Shown: in pieces, positions 23,513 to 32,082 of the stretch
Numbering within the stretch: the stretch's first letter is position 1
How the letters are laid out: each line of letters opens with the position of its first letter
Assembly (NCBI GenBank): GCA_036677685.1
Contig: JAVBWA010000005.1
Coordinates: 74,520-138,519 of the forward strand
DNA: 64,000 nucleotides
Direction of reading: 5' to 3'
From: JAQUBU01 sp036677685
GTDB taxonomy: Bacteria > Bacillota > Syntrophomonadia > Syntrophomonadales > Syntrophomonadaceae
Translations under genes and position numbers: made by a program
The notes under the pieces: model-generated
Database searches by the model: none
What the model was told of the DNA's origin: nothing
Seen by the model: the letters and a program-made list of their open reading frames with translations, nothing else

Positions 23513-26149
23513 ATGCCGGCTATTACAATCAAAGAAGGAGTATATTGGGTGGGGGTTCGTGACCCGGAACTCAGGATATTTGATCTGGTTATGACTACCG
23601 ATGTTGGCACCAGCTACAATGCCTACCTGATCAAGGGCGGCAGTAAAACTGCCTTGATTGAGGTTTGTGAAAGCAAGTTTTTTGATGAATACCGGGAAAA
23701 GGTCCAGAGCCTGGTTGACCTGGGATCTATCGATTATCTCATCATGAACCATACGGAACCCGATCATTCAGAGGCGGTAGCCAAGTTGCTGGACCTGATA
23801 CCGGGGCTGACGGTTATGGCCAGCCAGACCGCTCTGGGCTTTTTGAAAGAGATTAGCAATAAAAAAATCAAGTCGCAGGAGCTTAAGGATGGAGATCGTC
23901 TGGATCTGGGCGGCAAGACCTTGCGCTTTTTCTCGGTGCCCTTCCTGCACTGGCCTGACACCATCTATACCTATCTGGAAGAGGAACGGATTCTCTTCTC
24001 ATGCGATTCTTTCGGCAGCCACTGGCCAGATGAACGTCTCTTCAACGACCTTATGGAGAGCAACTTCCTGACTCCCTACAAGGAATACTTTGATGCTATT
24101 ATCGGCCCCTTCAAACCTTACGTATTGGAGGCGCTGGACAAGATAAAGGATCTGCCGCTGGATATAGTGGCTCCCGGGCATGGTCCCATACTGCGCAAGG
24201 ATATAGATCGCTATATTGAACTCTACCGCCAATGGTCGACCCGTCCCGCTCCCGTAAGCGGAGACAAACCCAAAATCGTAATGGCTTACTTGAGTATTTA
24301 TGGCTTTACCAGGATGCTGGCCGACAGTTTAATAGATGGCATAAGCAGCATCGGCGATTTTGATATTCATACTTATAGCCTGGTGGAAGACAAACTGGAT
24401 GACCCCGAGCTGCTGGACCGGGTAGCCGAGGACCTTGTAGATGCCAGCGGCTTTTTGATCGGTTCCAACACCGTAAATGGTGATGCGCTGCCTCCGGTGT
24501 GGAAATTACTGTCACGTCTTTCGCCGATCAGCCACGGTGACAAGGTGGCCATGGCCTTTGGTGCTTATGGCTGGAGTGGGGAAGCGGTACCTTCCATTGA
24601 AAACCGTTTAAGGGCCTTGCGAATGCAGGTTCTGCCCGGCTTACGCGTCAACTTCAAGCCCAGTGAGCGCGGTCTGGAGGATGCCTTTAATATGGGTATG
24701 GATTTTGGACGGGCCATTCTGGAAAGAAAACAGGACAAGAACCAGACCCGCTGGCGCTGCCTGGTTTGCGGCCATATCCATGTAGGACCGGAACCGCCCG
24801 GGGTATGTCCGGCCTGTGGAGTAGGGGCCGAAAACTTTGTACGGGAATCAATGGAGGATGAATTTGTTAATGATACCAATGACCGCTTTGTAATCATAGG
24901 CGGCGGGATAGCTGCCCTATCAGCTGCACAGGCCATTCGCAAGCGCAACCGTACCGCCGGGATTACCATGTTGAGCGAGGAAGCTCAACGCCCTTATTAC
25001 CGGCCTGCACTGTCCGATCTGCTCAGTGAAGACCTGCCGGATGAAAGGCTCTATGTTTTCGACGAAGCCTGGTACGCGGAAAACGATATAAAACTTCTGA
25101 CCGGCACTCATGTTGATAAAATAGATGCCGCCGGGAAAACGGTCATAAGTGCGGCAGGGGATTCCTACCCCTATACCAGGCTCGTTATCGCAACCGGTGC
25201 CCGCAGCAATATACCTCCATTCAAAGGAGTGGAGCAGGACGGGGTATTTGCTCTGCGCAGCCTGAGTGACGCTCAGGCTTTGAAAACTGCTATCAAGTCA
25301 GCAAAAAAAGCGGTGGTAATCGGCGGCGGGGTACTGGGCCTGGAAGCGGTCTGGGAGATGATATCCAGCGGGGTGGAAGTCTCGGTAATCGAACATAATC
25401 AAAGGATTATGCCGCGGCAGCTGGATGAAGCGGCATCATTAAGACTGCAGCAATTGATGACCGACCAGGGTGTAAAGCTCTATCTGGGGCTGGATACCGA
25501 AGAGATTGTCGGTGATGGAAAGGCTGCTGGGGTCAAACTGAATGACGGGCAATTGCTCCCGGCTGATCTTGTGCTTCTTTCCACCGGAGTTAAGCCTAAT
25601 ATAGAACTGGCCCAGGCGGCGGGACTGGAAATGGCCCAGGGGGTGATAGTGGATTCCAGCATGCGTACCAGCATAGGTGATATTTATGCTGCCGGAGACG
25701 GGGCTCAGTTTGGGGAAAGACTTATCGGATTGTGGCCGGTGTCCCTGGAGATGGGCAGAATAGCTGGCGCTGCCGCTGCCGGTGATTGGGTTGAGTATAA
25801 GCCTCCGGTTATATCAACCATGCTGGTGGCCTTCGATATGGAGATATTTTCTATTGGTGAGGTTAATTTGCCCATGAATGAATGCAGGGTCGTCGAGGTG
25901 AACGACCCGGTTGAGAAATATTTCAAGCGAAGCTATATCAAAGACGGTGTGCTGGTAGGCGAGATCATTATTGCTCCAAAAGTGGACAGCAGCGAGTCTA
26001 TACGCAATCTCGGCCGCGACAAGAGCGGCAAGAAGCATTACAAGCGCTGGAAGTGCCGGGTATGCGGTTATGTTCATGAAGGACCGGAACCCCCGGACGA
26101 GTGCCCGGTTTGTGGAGCACCCAAAGACATGTTTGATCCTGTAGACTAA
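23513..26149 (+). CDS. Four-part flavodiiron fusion: FprA core, short-spacer rubredoxin, NADH:rubredoxin reductase, second rubredoxin
   Basis: 878 residues. Residues 1-250 form the diiron metallo-lactamase domain with NHTEPDHS, FLHWPDT, FSCDSFGS and APGHGP, which give all expected iron ligands. Residues 255-400 are the FMN flavodoxin (MAYLSIYGFTRMLADSL). About 415-440 is a rubredoxin with CxxC-x12-CxxC spacing. About 458-780 is a FAD/NAD reductase (FVIIGGGIAALSAAQ, later VVIGGGVLGLEAVWEM and IYAAGDGAQ). The last 35 residues are a second rubredoxin of the same short type (CRVCGYVHEG and CPVCG). The enzyme should take NADH electrons straight to oxygen or NO. Fusions with one such rubredoxin are known in Clostridia and Trichomonas; the C-terminal second copy is unusual to my knowledge. 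AGGAGGT lies before the ATG. Confidence 0.93.
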   Translation: MPAITIKEGVYWVGVRDPELRIFDLVMTTDVGTSYNAYLIKGGSKTALIEVCESKFFDEYREKVQSLVDLGSIDYLIMNHTEPDHSEAVAKLLDLIPGLTVMASQTALGFLKEISNKKIKSQELKDGDRLDLGGKTLRFFSVPFLHWPDTIYTYLEEERILFSCDSFGSHWPDERLFNDLMESNFLTPYKEYFDAIIGPFKPYVLEALDKIKDLPLDIVAPGHGPILRKDIDRYIELYRQWSTRPAPVSGDKPKIVMAYLSIYGFTRMLADSLIDGISSIGDFDIHTYSLVEDKLDDPELLDRVAEDLVDASGFLIGSNTVNGDALPPVWKLLSRLSPISHGDKVAMAFGAYGWSGEAVPSIENRLRALRMQVLPGLRVNFKPSERGLEDAFNMGMDFGRAILERKQDKNQTRWRCLVCGHIHVGPEPPGVCPACGVGAENFVRESMEDEFVNDTNDRFVIIGGGIAALSAAQAIRKRNRTAGITMLSEEAQRPYYRPALSDLLSEDLPDERLYVFDEAWYAENDIKLLTGTHVDKIDAAGKTVISAAGDSYPYTRLVIATGARSNIPPFKGVEQDGVFALRSLSDAQALKTAIKSAKKAVVIGGGVLGLEAVWEMISSGVEVSVIEHNQRIMPRQLDEAASLRLQQLMTDQGVKLYLGLDTEEIVGDGKAAGVKLNDGQLLPADLVLLSTGVKPNIELAQAAGLEMAQGVIVDSSMRTSIGDIYAAGDGAQFGERLIGLWPVSLEMGRIAGAAAAGDWVEYKPPVISTMLVAFDMEIFSIGEVNLPMNECRVVEVNDPVEKYFKRSYIKDGVLVGEIIIAPKVDSSESIRNLGRDKSGKKHYKRWKCRVCGYVHEGPEPPDECPVCGAPKDMFDPVD

Positions 26150-26157
26150 TTACATGA

Positions 26158-26190
26158 GTTGGCCCTAGGAGAATATTGCTTAGGGCCAAC
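26158..26190 (+). terminator. Long perfect hairpin after the flavodiiron gene
   Basis: GTTGGCCCTA and TAGGGCCAAC pair perfectly around a 13-nt loop. There is no T tract, so it may be a weak terminator or an mRNA end-protecting stem rather than a full terminator. Confidence 0.5.
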
Positions 26191-26211
26191 CTTAACATAA
26201 GGAGATTATTT

Positions 26212-26955
26212 ATGCCCAAACTGAACTTCTTAAGCAAGTTAAGTCTGTTTTTCTTAGCTTTGTCAGTTGCCATATATTCTGTTCATTACCTTATATTTAG
26301 TGATGCCGCTTTCATCTTTCGTTATCTAATCGCGCAATTGGGATTTCTGCCCCTTAATGTATTGCTGGTTACTATTGTGTTGAATGGATTGATGAGCAAC
26401 CGGGCCAAGAAAGAACGTATGCAGAAATTGAATATGATTATCGGAGCTTTTTTTAGCGATGTCGGAACGAATCTGCTCCGAGCATTTGCCCGGTTTGACC
26501 ATAATGCCTCGAACCTAGGCAAGCAGTTAATTATGAGCAATTCCTGGGAAGAAGCAGATTTTATCAGGGTAAAAAATAATCTTAAAAAAGAACATTTTAA
26601 TATTAAGGCTGATAAATCGGATTTGCTCAGACTAAACGAATACCTGTTTCAAAAACACGATTATCTGCTGCGTCTATTCGAAAACCCTAATCTTTTGGAG
26701 CATGAATCGTTTAGCCAGCTGCTTTGGGCCATTTTCCATCTATATGAAGAACTGTCCTTAAGAGGCGATTTAATGAATCTGCTTAATAGTGATTATGCCC
26801 ATTTGCGGAAAGATGTTAATCGCGTTTATATAAATCTGATTACTCAGTGGTTGGATTATATGCAGCATATCAAGTCAGACTATCCTTATCTGTACTCCCT
26901 GGCTATGCGTACCAATCCTTTTAATCCGGATGCCCGGGTGGAAGTATTGGAATGA
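26212..26955 (+). CDS. Two-TM membrane protein of unknown function
   Basis: 247 residues from ATG 26212 (AAGGAGA upstream; an earlier in-frame start at 26176 falls inside the hairpin region). Two membrane segments lie near residues 8-28 and 38-58, then a short basic stretch (NRAKKERMQK) and a long cytoplasmic helical domain of about 180 residues rich in Leu, Asn and charged residues. I do not recognise the family. It follows the oxygen-defence cluster, with a hemerythrin gene 150 bp downstream. Its last 20 codons and 12 bp of 3' sequence recur, slightly diverged, at 28041-28107. Confidence 0.65.
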   Translation: MPKLNFLSKLSLFFLALSVAIYSVHYLIFSDAAFIFRYLIAQLGFLPLNVLLVTIVLNGLMSNRAKKERMQKLNMIIGAFFSDVGTNLLRAFARFDHNASNLGKQLIMSNSWEEADFIRVKNNLKKEHFNIKADKSDLLRLNEYLFQKHDYLLRLFENPNLLEHESFSQLLWAIFHLYEELSLRGDLMNLLNSDYAHLRKDVNRVYINLITQWLDYMQHIKSDYPYLYSLAMRTNPFNPDARVEVLE

Positions 26956-27108
26956 TCAGCTATTATAGATTCAACTTATTTTGTTTAGTGCTCCTATGTA
27001 GAATTGACCCTCTGATAAGACTGCATGAGGTCCCGGCGAGAAAAACAGTTTTTAAGCCTCAAGATGATATAGCTCTGCCCAAAGGCAGAAAGTGAAAGGA
27101 AGAATGTT

Positions 27109-27531
27109 ATGATTTGGAAGGATCGATATAAACTGGGCGTTACGCTAATTGACGAACAGCACCAGGAACTTTTCAGAAGAGTTTCTGATTTTGTGGAAGT
27201 TTTGCGCTCATCCGCGGCGTGGGAGCAACGGGTGGAAAAAGTCAACGAAACCCTGAATTTTATGAAGGACTATGTTGTTTCACATTTCCGTGATGAACAA
27301 GAATATCAAAAACAAATCGGATATCCCGAATTTGCTGCGCACAAGAAAATACATAACGATATGGTGAAATATGTGGCTGACGTAGCAAGCCAATTCGAAC
27401 GGGAGGGTTATGATGAGCGGCTCATGCAGCAATTTGCCGGTAAGCTGTTAGCATGGCTGATTAATCATGTAGCTTCTGAGGATCAAAAAATAGCAGACTT
27501 CGTCAGAAAGGGAGTGGTCGACGATGAGTAA
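27109..27531 (+). CDS. Bacteriohemerythrin
   Basis: 140 residues with the full hemerythrin ligand set: DEQHQELF, HFRDEQEYQ, HKKIHNDMV and INHVASEDQ. This is a diiron oxygen-binding four-helix protein, used in bacteria for oxygen sensing or delivery. A small hairpin TCTGCC-CAAA-GGCAGA lies just before the AAAGGAAG ribosome site. It overlaps the start of the cheX gene by 8 bp, so the two are translationally coupled, which points to oxygen sensing linked to chemotaxis signalling. Its neighbourhood of oxygen-defence genes supports this. Confidence 0.93.
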   Translation: MIWKDRYKLGVTLIDEQHQELFRRVSDFVEVLRSSAAWEQRVEKVNETLNFMKDYVVSHFRDEQEYQKQIGYPEFAAHKKIHNDMVKYVADVASQFEREGYDERLMQQFAGKLLAWLINHVASEDQKIADFVRKGVVDDE

Positions 27532-27991
27532 CCCGTTATATGCCCCTTTCTTTAATGCAACACGCGATGTATTCAAATTGATGCTCGATTTGAGTAATAT
27601 CTCGGATAAACCTTTGCCTGATACGGATATCTCTGCTCAGGACAGCAAAATAAATATTGAAATTGGAATCATCGGTGATTTACAGGGCAAGGTTATTTAT
27701 CATTTTCCCAAGCAAACCTCGCTTGAGATGGTTAAAATCATGAGCGGGATGGAATTTTCAGAAATCGATGACTTTGTAACCTCCGCATTAGGGGAGATCG
27801 CCAATATAATAAGCGGAAATGTCATGTCAACCCTCTCGGTTCAGAAAATAAGCTGCGATATTCTGTCCCCTCATATATTGAATGATACAGGAGATAAGAC
27901 CGGCGAAATAAAATATGAATTTGAATCGGGCATGCAGATATGTACGGATATTGGAAGTGTCGATCTAAACATAATTTTAAATAGCAAATAG
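27524..27991 (+). CDS. cheX: CheX-family chemotaxis phosphatase
   Basis: 155 residues. The CheC/CheX/FliY phosphatase helix has the ExxN signature, ALGEIANIISGNVMS (about residues 88-102), with one active-site helix as in CheX. CheX dephosphorylates CheY-P or CheY-like receiver domains. No other che genes are nearby; instead it overlaps the hemerythrin gene (ATG inside the last codons), and a PAS chemoreceptor lies convergently 310 bp away. It may act on a receiver protein outside classical chemotaxis. Confidence 0.85.
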   Translation: MSNPLYAPFFNATRDVFKLMLDLSNISDKPLPDTDISAQDSKINIEIGIIGDLQGKVIYHFPKQTSLEMVKIMSGMEFSEIDDFVTSALGEIANIISGNVMSTLSVQKISCDILSPHILNDTGDKTGEIKYEFESGMQICTDIGSVDLNIILNSK

Positions 27992-28040
27992 GATATGTCC
28001 CGAACTTTGTAAAGTCCAAATAGATGTACCAGTACTAACG

Positions 28041-28107
28041 GGCTATGCGCACCAGTTCTTTTAATCTGGATGCCCGGATGGAAGTATTGGAATGATCAGC
28101 TATTATT
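28041..28107 (+). pseudogene. Duplicated 3' tail of the 26212-26955 gene
   Basis: Reads LAMRTSSFNLDARMEVLE then TGA ATGATCAGCTATTAT-type flank, matching 26904-26970 of the two-TM gene with a few substitutions. The rest of the gene is absent here. It lies after cheX, so a segment carrying hemerythrin-cheX is bracketed by these two copies. The remainder of 27992-28304 has only the terminator below. Confidence 0.7.
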
Positions 28108-28202
28108 GGCTCAAATGAATGCAACGTATTATATCAAAGGTGTAAAGAAGACAATGTCAGTGTGATTATGTGTTATACGATTGAGGCGCATTATAAATCG
28201 CA

Positions 28203-28243
28203 GAATCCCACCCCCCTTATTATTTAGGGGGGTGGGATTTTCC
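28203..28243. terminator. Terminator between cheX side and the chemoreceptor gene
   Basis: AATCCCACCCCCC pairs with GGGGGGTGGGATT over an AT-rich loop, followed by TT then CCC. It could also be used on the minus strand by the convergent chemoreceptor gene. Confidence 0.8.
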
Positions 28244-28304
28244 CTACTGCTGACGAAAACGCGGGTCCAAGCTAATCACTAATCCGAGCTTCTGCTATCC
28301 GCAA

Positions 28305-29816
28305 TTAAATCTTTGTTGCATAAGCGATCAGATCTTCCGCCGTCGATCTTATCTCTTCCACCATTGCATTTACTTCCTGAGTCATAGCAGCCTGTGATTG
28401 TGTTAAAACATTCATATTGCCGATATTTTTGATAATTACATCTACAATGCCGACAATGCTTTTTATATTGCTTTCAATATTAAGAACTGCATTTGAACTG
28501 TCTATTGCCAGTTTCCTGACCTCCTCCGAAACAACCGCAAAGCCCCTGCCTTGTTCGCCTGCACGTGCGGCTTCAATTGCGGCATTCAAACCCAATAGAT
28601 TGGTTTGATTTGCGATACTCTTTATTATATCAGCCATTTGTGTAGAATTATTGGCCGTGTCCTGAGCAACTTGAGCAGCCCGGGTTGATTCCTGCTGAGC
28701 TTCGGTAAGCTCCAGCGCATGACTAGTTACTGAACTGATGGCATTGACCATTTCGCGGATAGATTCAGTAAGCTGTTCCATTCTATAGACAACTTCCCCG
28801 CTCATTTCATCTTTATTTTTCTCAACAGTAATATCTCGTATGGTGCCAGCCACTCGCTGCGGTATTCCCCTACTATTGCGAAGAGTTACTCCGGAGGCGT
28901 GGAACCAGCGGTAACCGCCATTTTTGGTCCGGAGGCGGTATTCAAGCGAATAAGGGGTATTGCCGGAATAATCATTCAGGTGATTCGCAAACGCATCCAA
29001 TACCCGTTCCGAATCTTCAGGATGTATCTTTTCACTCCAACTGCTCATTATATTGGGGAAATCATGCTCGTCACTGTATCCTAATAGCTTTCTGAACTGA
29101 GGTGACCACCAAAACTCATTATTTGGATTTACGGGATCACCGGCAATAACCGTCATATCCCATGGACCCTCCCATAGAACCTGGTTTATTAATTCAAAAC
29201 GTCTTGTAAATAATTGAAGCTGCTCCTCTTCCATTTTCGCATCATGTATGTCAAATATAGCGCCGAACACTCTCAATCCAACCCCTTGCTTATCCCGGAG
29301 GGTCGTGCCGGTTGCCCTGAACCAGCGGGAACTCCCGTCTTTCAATTGCAGTTGATACTGCAAATCATACGGTGTTCGCCCGGTAGTGTCCATGATATGA
29401 GTGGTGAAAGCATTTAAAACCCTGTCTTTATCTGATGGGTGAATCCGGGAAGCCCAACTGTCAAGGGTATCGGGGAAATCGTTGCGGTTTTGGAAGCCCA
29501 GCATTCTGCGGAAATCATCACTCCATACGAATTCGTTGTTCGGATTTACCGGGTCGCCTTTCACCACTGTCATGTCCCACAATCCTACACGAATAGCTTT
29601 GGTTAATAGCTCAAGACGGGTGGATGAGTCTTCTCTTGATTCCTTTAAGATATTCAATATAGAATTTAAATTCCGCGTAATTTCCATATAAACCGGTGAA
29701 TCTTCTTTTGCAGGGAATTCCGCGGAAAAATCACTTGTATTCATCGACTGCATTATCTCTTTAGAGTTCTTCAGCAGTAGTTTCAATAGATGATCATTGC
29801 CTGACTTGTTAAACAT
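28305..29816 (-). CDS. Soluble PAS-PAS methyl-accepting chemotaxis protein
   Basis: 503 residues from ATG 29816, preceded by AAAGGGGAAA; an in-frame start at 29873 adds 19 residues without a ribosome site. There is no membrane segment. Two PAS_3-type domains (about 80-200 and 210-325) are clearly an internal duplication, each having DMTV..GDPVNPNNEF, a WSxxFRxxLG block and SSWxxRF-like HP motifs. The C-terminal receptor module is short but keeps the hairpin tip NQTNLLGLNAAIEAARAGEQ (about 425) and GRGFAVVSEEVRKLA. It probably signals from a cytoplasmic ligand, redox state or flavin through CheA, and sits near hemerythrin and CheX. Confidence 0.9.
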   Translation of the reverse strand: MFNKSGNDHLLKLLLKNSKEIMQSMNTSDFSAEFPAKEDSPVYMEITRNLNSILNILKESREDSSTRLELLTKAIRVGLWDMTVVKGDPVNPNNEFVWSDDFRRMLGFQNRNDFPDTLDSWASRIHPSDKDRVLNAFTTHIMDTTGRTPYDLQYQLQLKDGSSRWFRATGTTLRDKQGVGLRVFGAIFDIHDAKMEEEQLQLFTRRFELINQVLWEGPWDMTVIAGDPVNPNNEFWWSPQFRKLLGYSDEHDFPNIMSSWSEKIHPEDSERVLDAFANHLNDYSGNTPYSLEYRLRTKNGGYRWFHASGVTLRNSRGIPQRVAGTIRDITVEKNKDEMSGEVVYRMEQLTESIREMVNAISSVTSHALELTEAQQESTRAAQVAQDTANNSTQMADIIKSIANQTNLLGLNAAIEAARAGEQGRGFAVVSEEVRKLAIDSSNAVLNIESNIKSIVGIVDVIIKNIGNMNVLTQSQAAMTQEVNAMVEEIRSTAEDLIAYATKI

Positions 29817-29984
29817 AGATTTTCCCCTTTCTTTGTTAATAATTATGGCCGGAAACCCGGTTCGCTTCCGCAAATAGCCGAAGCAAAAGACTCTTTTATC
29901 CTAATTTCAACTATAAATAACTCAATTTTTGCCGCAATAATTCCAGAACAACTCCTGATTTTTCCAAGATAAATGCCAATGTAC

Positions 29985-30172
29985 AACGATACGCAAAGAG
30001 GTCCCCCGCTTCTTTAAACGGAGTAATTCATATTAACAAAACAGGCAGCGGGCTCTAATGCCCCGTATCGTTGCAGTAGTGTGTTGCCCCCTACGGGGAC
30101 CCTTTTATTGATTCCCTTCGGGAATGATTAAATTATGTTGAAACTGCTCTGTAGTTTTTTCCGATGTTTAAA
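29985..30172 (+). repeat. Dispersed structured repeat, copy B (with compensated stem)
   Basis: Starts AACGATACG and carries CGTATCGTT where other copies have AACGAGGCG and CGCCTCGTT. The paired changes keep the stem intact. It ends CCGATGTTTAAA. This is the only full copy not touching or close to a gene 3' end. Confidence 0.88.
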
Positions 30173-30435
30173 TACATAAAAATACAAAAAACAGGCTAAT
30201 TGTTGATTATTATACATTTAATAAGTAAATATGTTCAACAAATAAACCAAAATATAGTAAATATTGCGGTTTCCTTAATATAAAAAACAGCAAAACGAAT
30301 TCTCTTTATATCTGCATTAATCAACTTAATCCCCACAGATGTCTAGCCTGACCGGATTGTTGATATAACACCTGCATGCCGTTTTCTCCTGGTGGGCAGA
30401 AATAATTAATGGCAGACAATTTTGTCTGAAATATA

Positions 30436-30466
30436 TTGACCAGACCCTTGGGGCTTGGTTTATATT
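30436..30466 (+). promoter_or_regulatory. MerR-type promoter with 19-bp spacer and dyad operator
   Basis: TTGACC (30436-30441), a 19-bp spacer and TATATT (30461-30466). The overlong spacer contains an inverted repeat ACCAGACCC-TTG-GGGCTTGGT (30439-30459). Both are hallmarks of MerR-activated promoters, so the following MerR gene probably controls itself. Confidence 0.75.
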
Positions 30467-30488
30467 GACTATACGAGGGGGGATTGCA

Positions 30489-31304
30489 GTGGAAAACCAT
30501 ATAAAAATCAGCGACTTTGTTACCCTGACCGGAAGTACGTTAAAAACCATAAATTATTACCATAAAATCGGTTTGCTGCCTGAACCGAAGCGCTCTTCAG
30601 GGGGATACCGTTTATACGGGCCGACGGAATTGAACCGCATGCGTTTAATCAAGCGCTTAAAATCCCTGGGGCTGAATCTCAAGCATATTAAAGAAGTTAT
30701 AGGGGATTTAAAAAACCCGAGAACTTCACGGGAAGTCCTGCAATCTTTGCGTTATGAATTACTAAACCAGAAGAAAACCCTGGAAGAAAGACTGACGAAA
30801 ATTGATACACTGCTCTTTGAAAGCTCGCTGCAATTGGATGAGGACATTTTTGATTCTCCTTCTTTTCAGATGATTACCGGGATACTGGGGACGGATCAAA
30901 TTGAAAAATATGCCCGAACCTGCCCCGAAATCTATAATCAGCACCGCAAATTGTACGGTATATTGGATGATTTCCAATGGGGCGAAGATTACCGGGAGAG
31001 CTTTTCTGCTCTGGCCGAGTACTTTAAAAGTAATCCTGAACAATATCAACAGGCTTTGGAGGCAGGCGCCCGATGGGCTCAGCTTTCCCAACTTAAAGAA
31101 GACGATCCGCGAATTGAAGCTTTGGCCCGGGAGTCTGCAACTCTCGTCAAAAGCATGCCTCCGGTAAATGAGTTGGTATCCAGTCAATCGGGGATGAAAA
31201 AGCCGTTTGAAAGCTTATACCAAGAGATGGTTACCGGTGTGCTGTCACCAGCCCAATTAAAATACCGGCAGCTTTTTGAGAAATTTCTTTCATCACAAGA
31301 GTAA
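30489..31304 (+). CDS. MerR-family regulator (large helical effector domain)
   Basis: 271 residues from GTG 30489 behind GAGGGGGG. The longer in-frame ATG at 30465 lies within the -10 box and cannot be used. The N-terminal MerR helix-turn-helix has KISDFVTLTGSTLKTINYYHKIGLLPEPKRSSGGYRLY (given in part) and the dimerising coiled coil to about 115. The C-terminal 150 residues are helical, with no Cys ligands, arguing against metal sensing; a drug- or lipid-type effector is possible. The methyltransferase gene 42 bp downstream is probably in the same transcript. Confidence 0.85.
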   Translation: MENHIKISDFVTLTGSTLKTINYYHKIGLLPEPKRSSGGYRLYGPTELNRMRLIKRLKSLGLNLKHIKEVIGDLKNPRTSREVLQSLRYELLNQKKTLEERLTKIDTLLFESSLQLDEDIFDSPSFQMITGILGTDQIEKYARTCPEIYNQHRKLYGILDDFQWGEDYRESFSALAEYFKSNPEQYQQALEAGARWAQLSQLKEDDPRIEALARESATLVKSMPPVNELVSSQSGMKKPFESLYQEMVTGVLSPAQLKYRQLFEKFLSSQE

Positions 31305-31346
31305 TTAGTTGTTATAAAAAATAATCAGGGTCAGGAGGTAATACAA

Positions 31347-32024
31347 ATGGATGACAATGCAAACTTATCCACGTTAAAGGCTTATTTAGTGCCGGTAATA
31401 ATTATGCTTGTGATGGGCCTTATATTATTTCTCCCTGCAGGCTCCTTAAGGTATTGGGAAGCATGGATTTGGTGGTCGATAATTTCTGCAATCACACTTT
31501 CGATAACCGCCTATTTTTTAAAAAAGGACCCGGGGCTTTTGTCAAGACGAATGAAGGTCAAAGAAAAAGAACCTCAACCTGTTATCATACGTGTCTTATC
31601 ATTGTTATCTCTGCTGGCTTATTTGGTTCCCGGTATTGATTACCGTTATCACTGGTCGGCAGTGCCGGTTTGGCTTGTAATTACTGCCAATGCTTTGGTC
31701 CTTTTGGGATATGTGTTCATTTTTATAGTTTTTAGGGAAAACAGTTATGCCTCGACGGTTATACAGGTGGTGAAAGAACAGCAGGTTATTAAAACCGGAC
31801 CCTATGCAATCGTGCGCCATCCGATGTATACCGGGCTGCTGATAATGCAGCTATTTACTCCCTTAGCCCTTGGCTCTTATTGGGCGTTAATTTTTTCCTT
31901 CCTGTTCATACCTGTGATCATATTCCGGATAAGGAAAGAAGAAGCGGTGCTTGTACGCGACCTGCCCGGTTATATGGATTACCGCACAAAAACGCGGTAT
32001 CGTTTGATACCGTCAGTTTGGTAG
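31347..32024 (+). CDS. Isoprenylcysteine carboxyl methyltransferase (ICMT/PEMT) family membrane protein
   Basis: 225 residues with about five membrane segments. The C-terminal signature is VVKEQQVIKTGPYAIVRHP, then MYTGLLIM and later VLVRDLPGYMDYRTKTRYRLIP, shared by ICMT, phospholipid methyltransferases and NnrU-like proteins. It is probably a SAM-dependent methyltransferase acting on a lipid or small hydrophobic molecule; the substrate is unknown. It follows a MerR gene closely (TCAGGAGG ribosome site) and is probably its regulated target. Confidence 0.85.
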   Translation: MDDNANLSTLKAYLVPVIIMLVMGLILFLPAGSLRYWEAWIWWSIISAITLSITAYFLKKDPGLLSRRMKVKEKEPQPVIIRVLSLLSLLAYLVPGIDYRYHWSAVPVWLVITANALVLLGYVFIFIVFRENSYASTVIQVVKEQQVIKTGPYAIVRHPMYTGLLIMQLFTPLALGSYWALIFSFLFIPVIIFRIRKEEAVLVRDLPGYMDYRTKTRYRLIPSVW

Positions 32025-32082
32025 AGAGTTGGAAGTGATGCTGGGGTTAAACGGCCAGTTACCTTTTGAAAGGAGTAAGATC

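Larger units (their letters stand above)
29817..30488. other. Long intergenic region between divergent chemoreceptor and MerR genes
   Basis: Holds the chemoreceptor leader (minus strand, with hairpin GCTTCGGC...GCGGAAGC and CCGG-GTTT-CCGG), repeat copy B (29985-30172), an AT-rich stretch 30180-30330 without recognised features and the MerR promoter (30436-30466). No gene was seen. Confidence 0.6.

Noticed and set aside
26956..27108. Riboswitch before the hemerythrin gene
   Set aside because: There is a small TCTGCC-CAAA-GGCAGA hairpin next to the ribosome site, but the sequence does not match any riboswitch class I can name.
29816..29930. Possible cyclic-di-GMP riboswitch in the chemoreceptor leader
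   Set aside because: There are suggestive GCTTCGGC...GCGGAAGC and GGGTTTCCGG segments, but the conserved core of the GEMM-I class (GGACGCAAAGCC-like) is not present. Two hairpins alone do not support the call.
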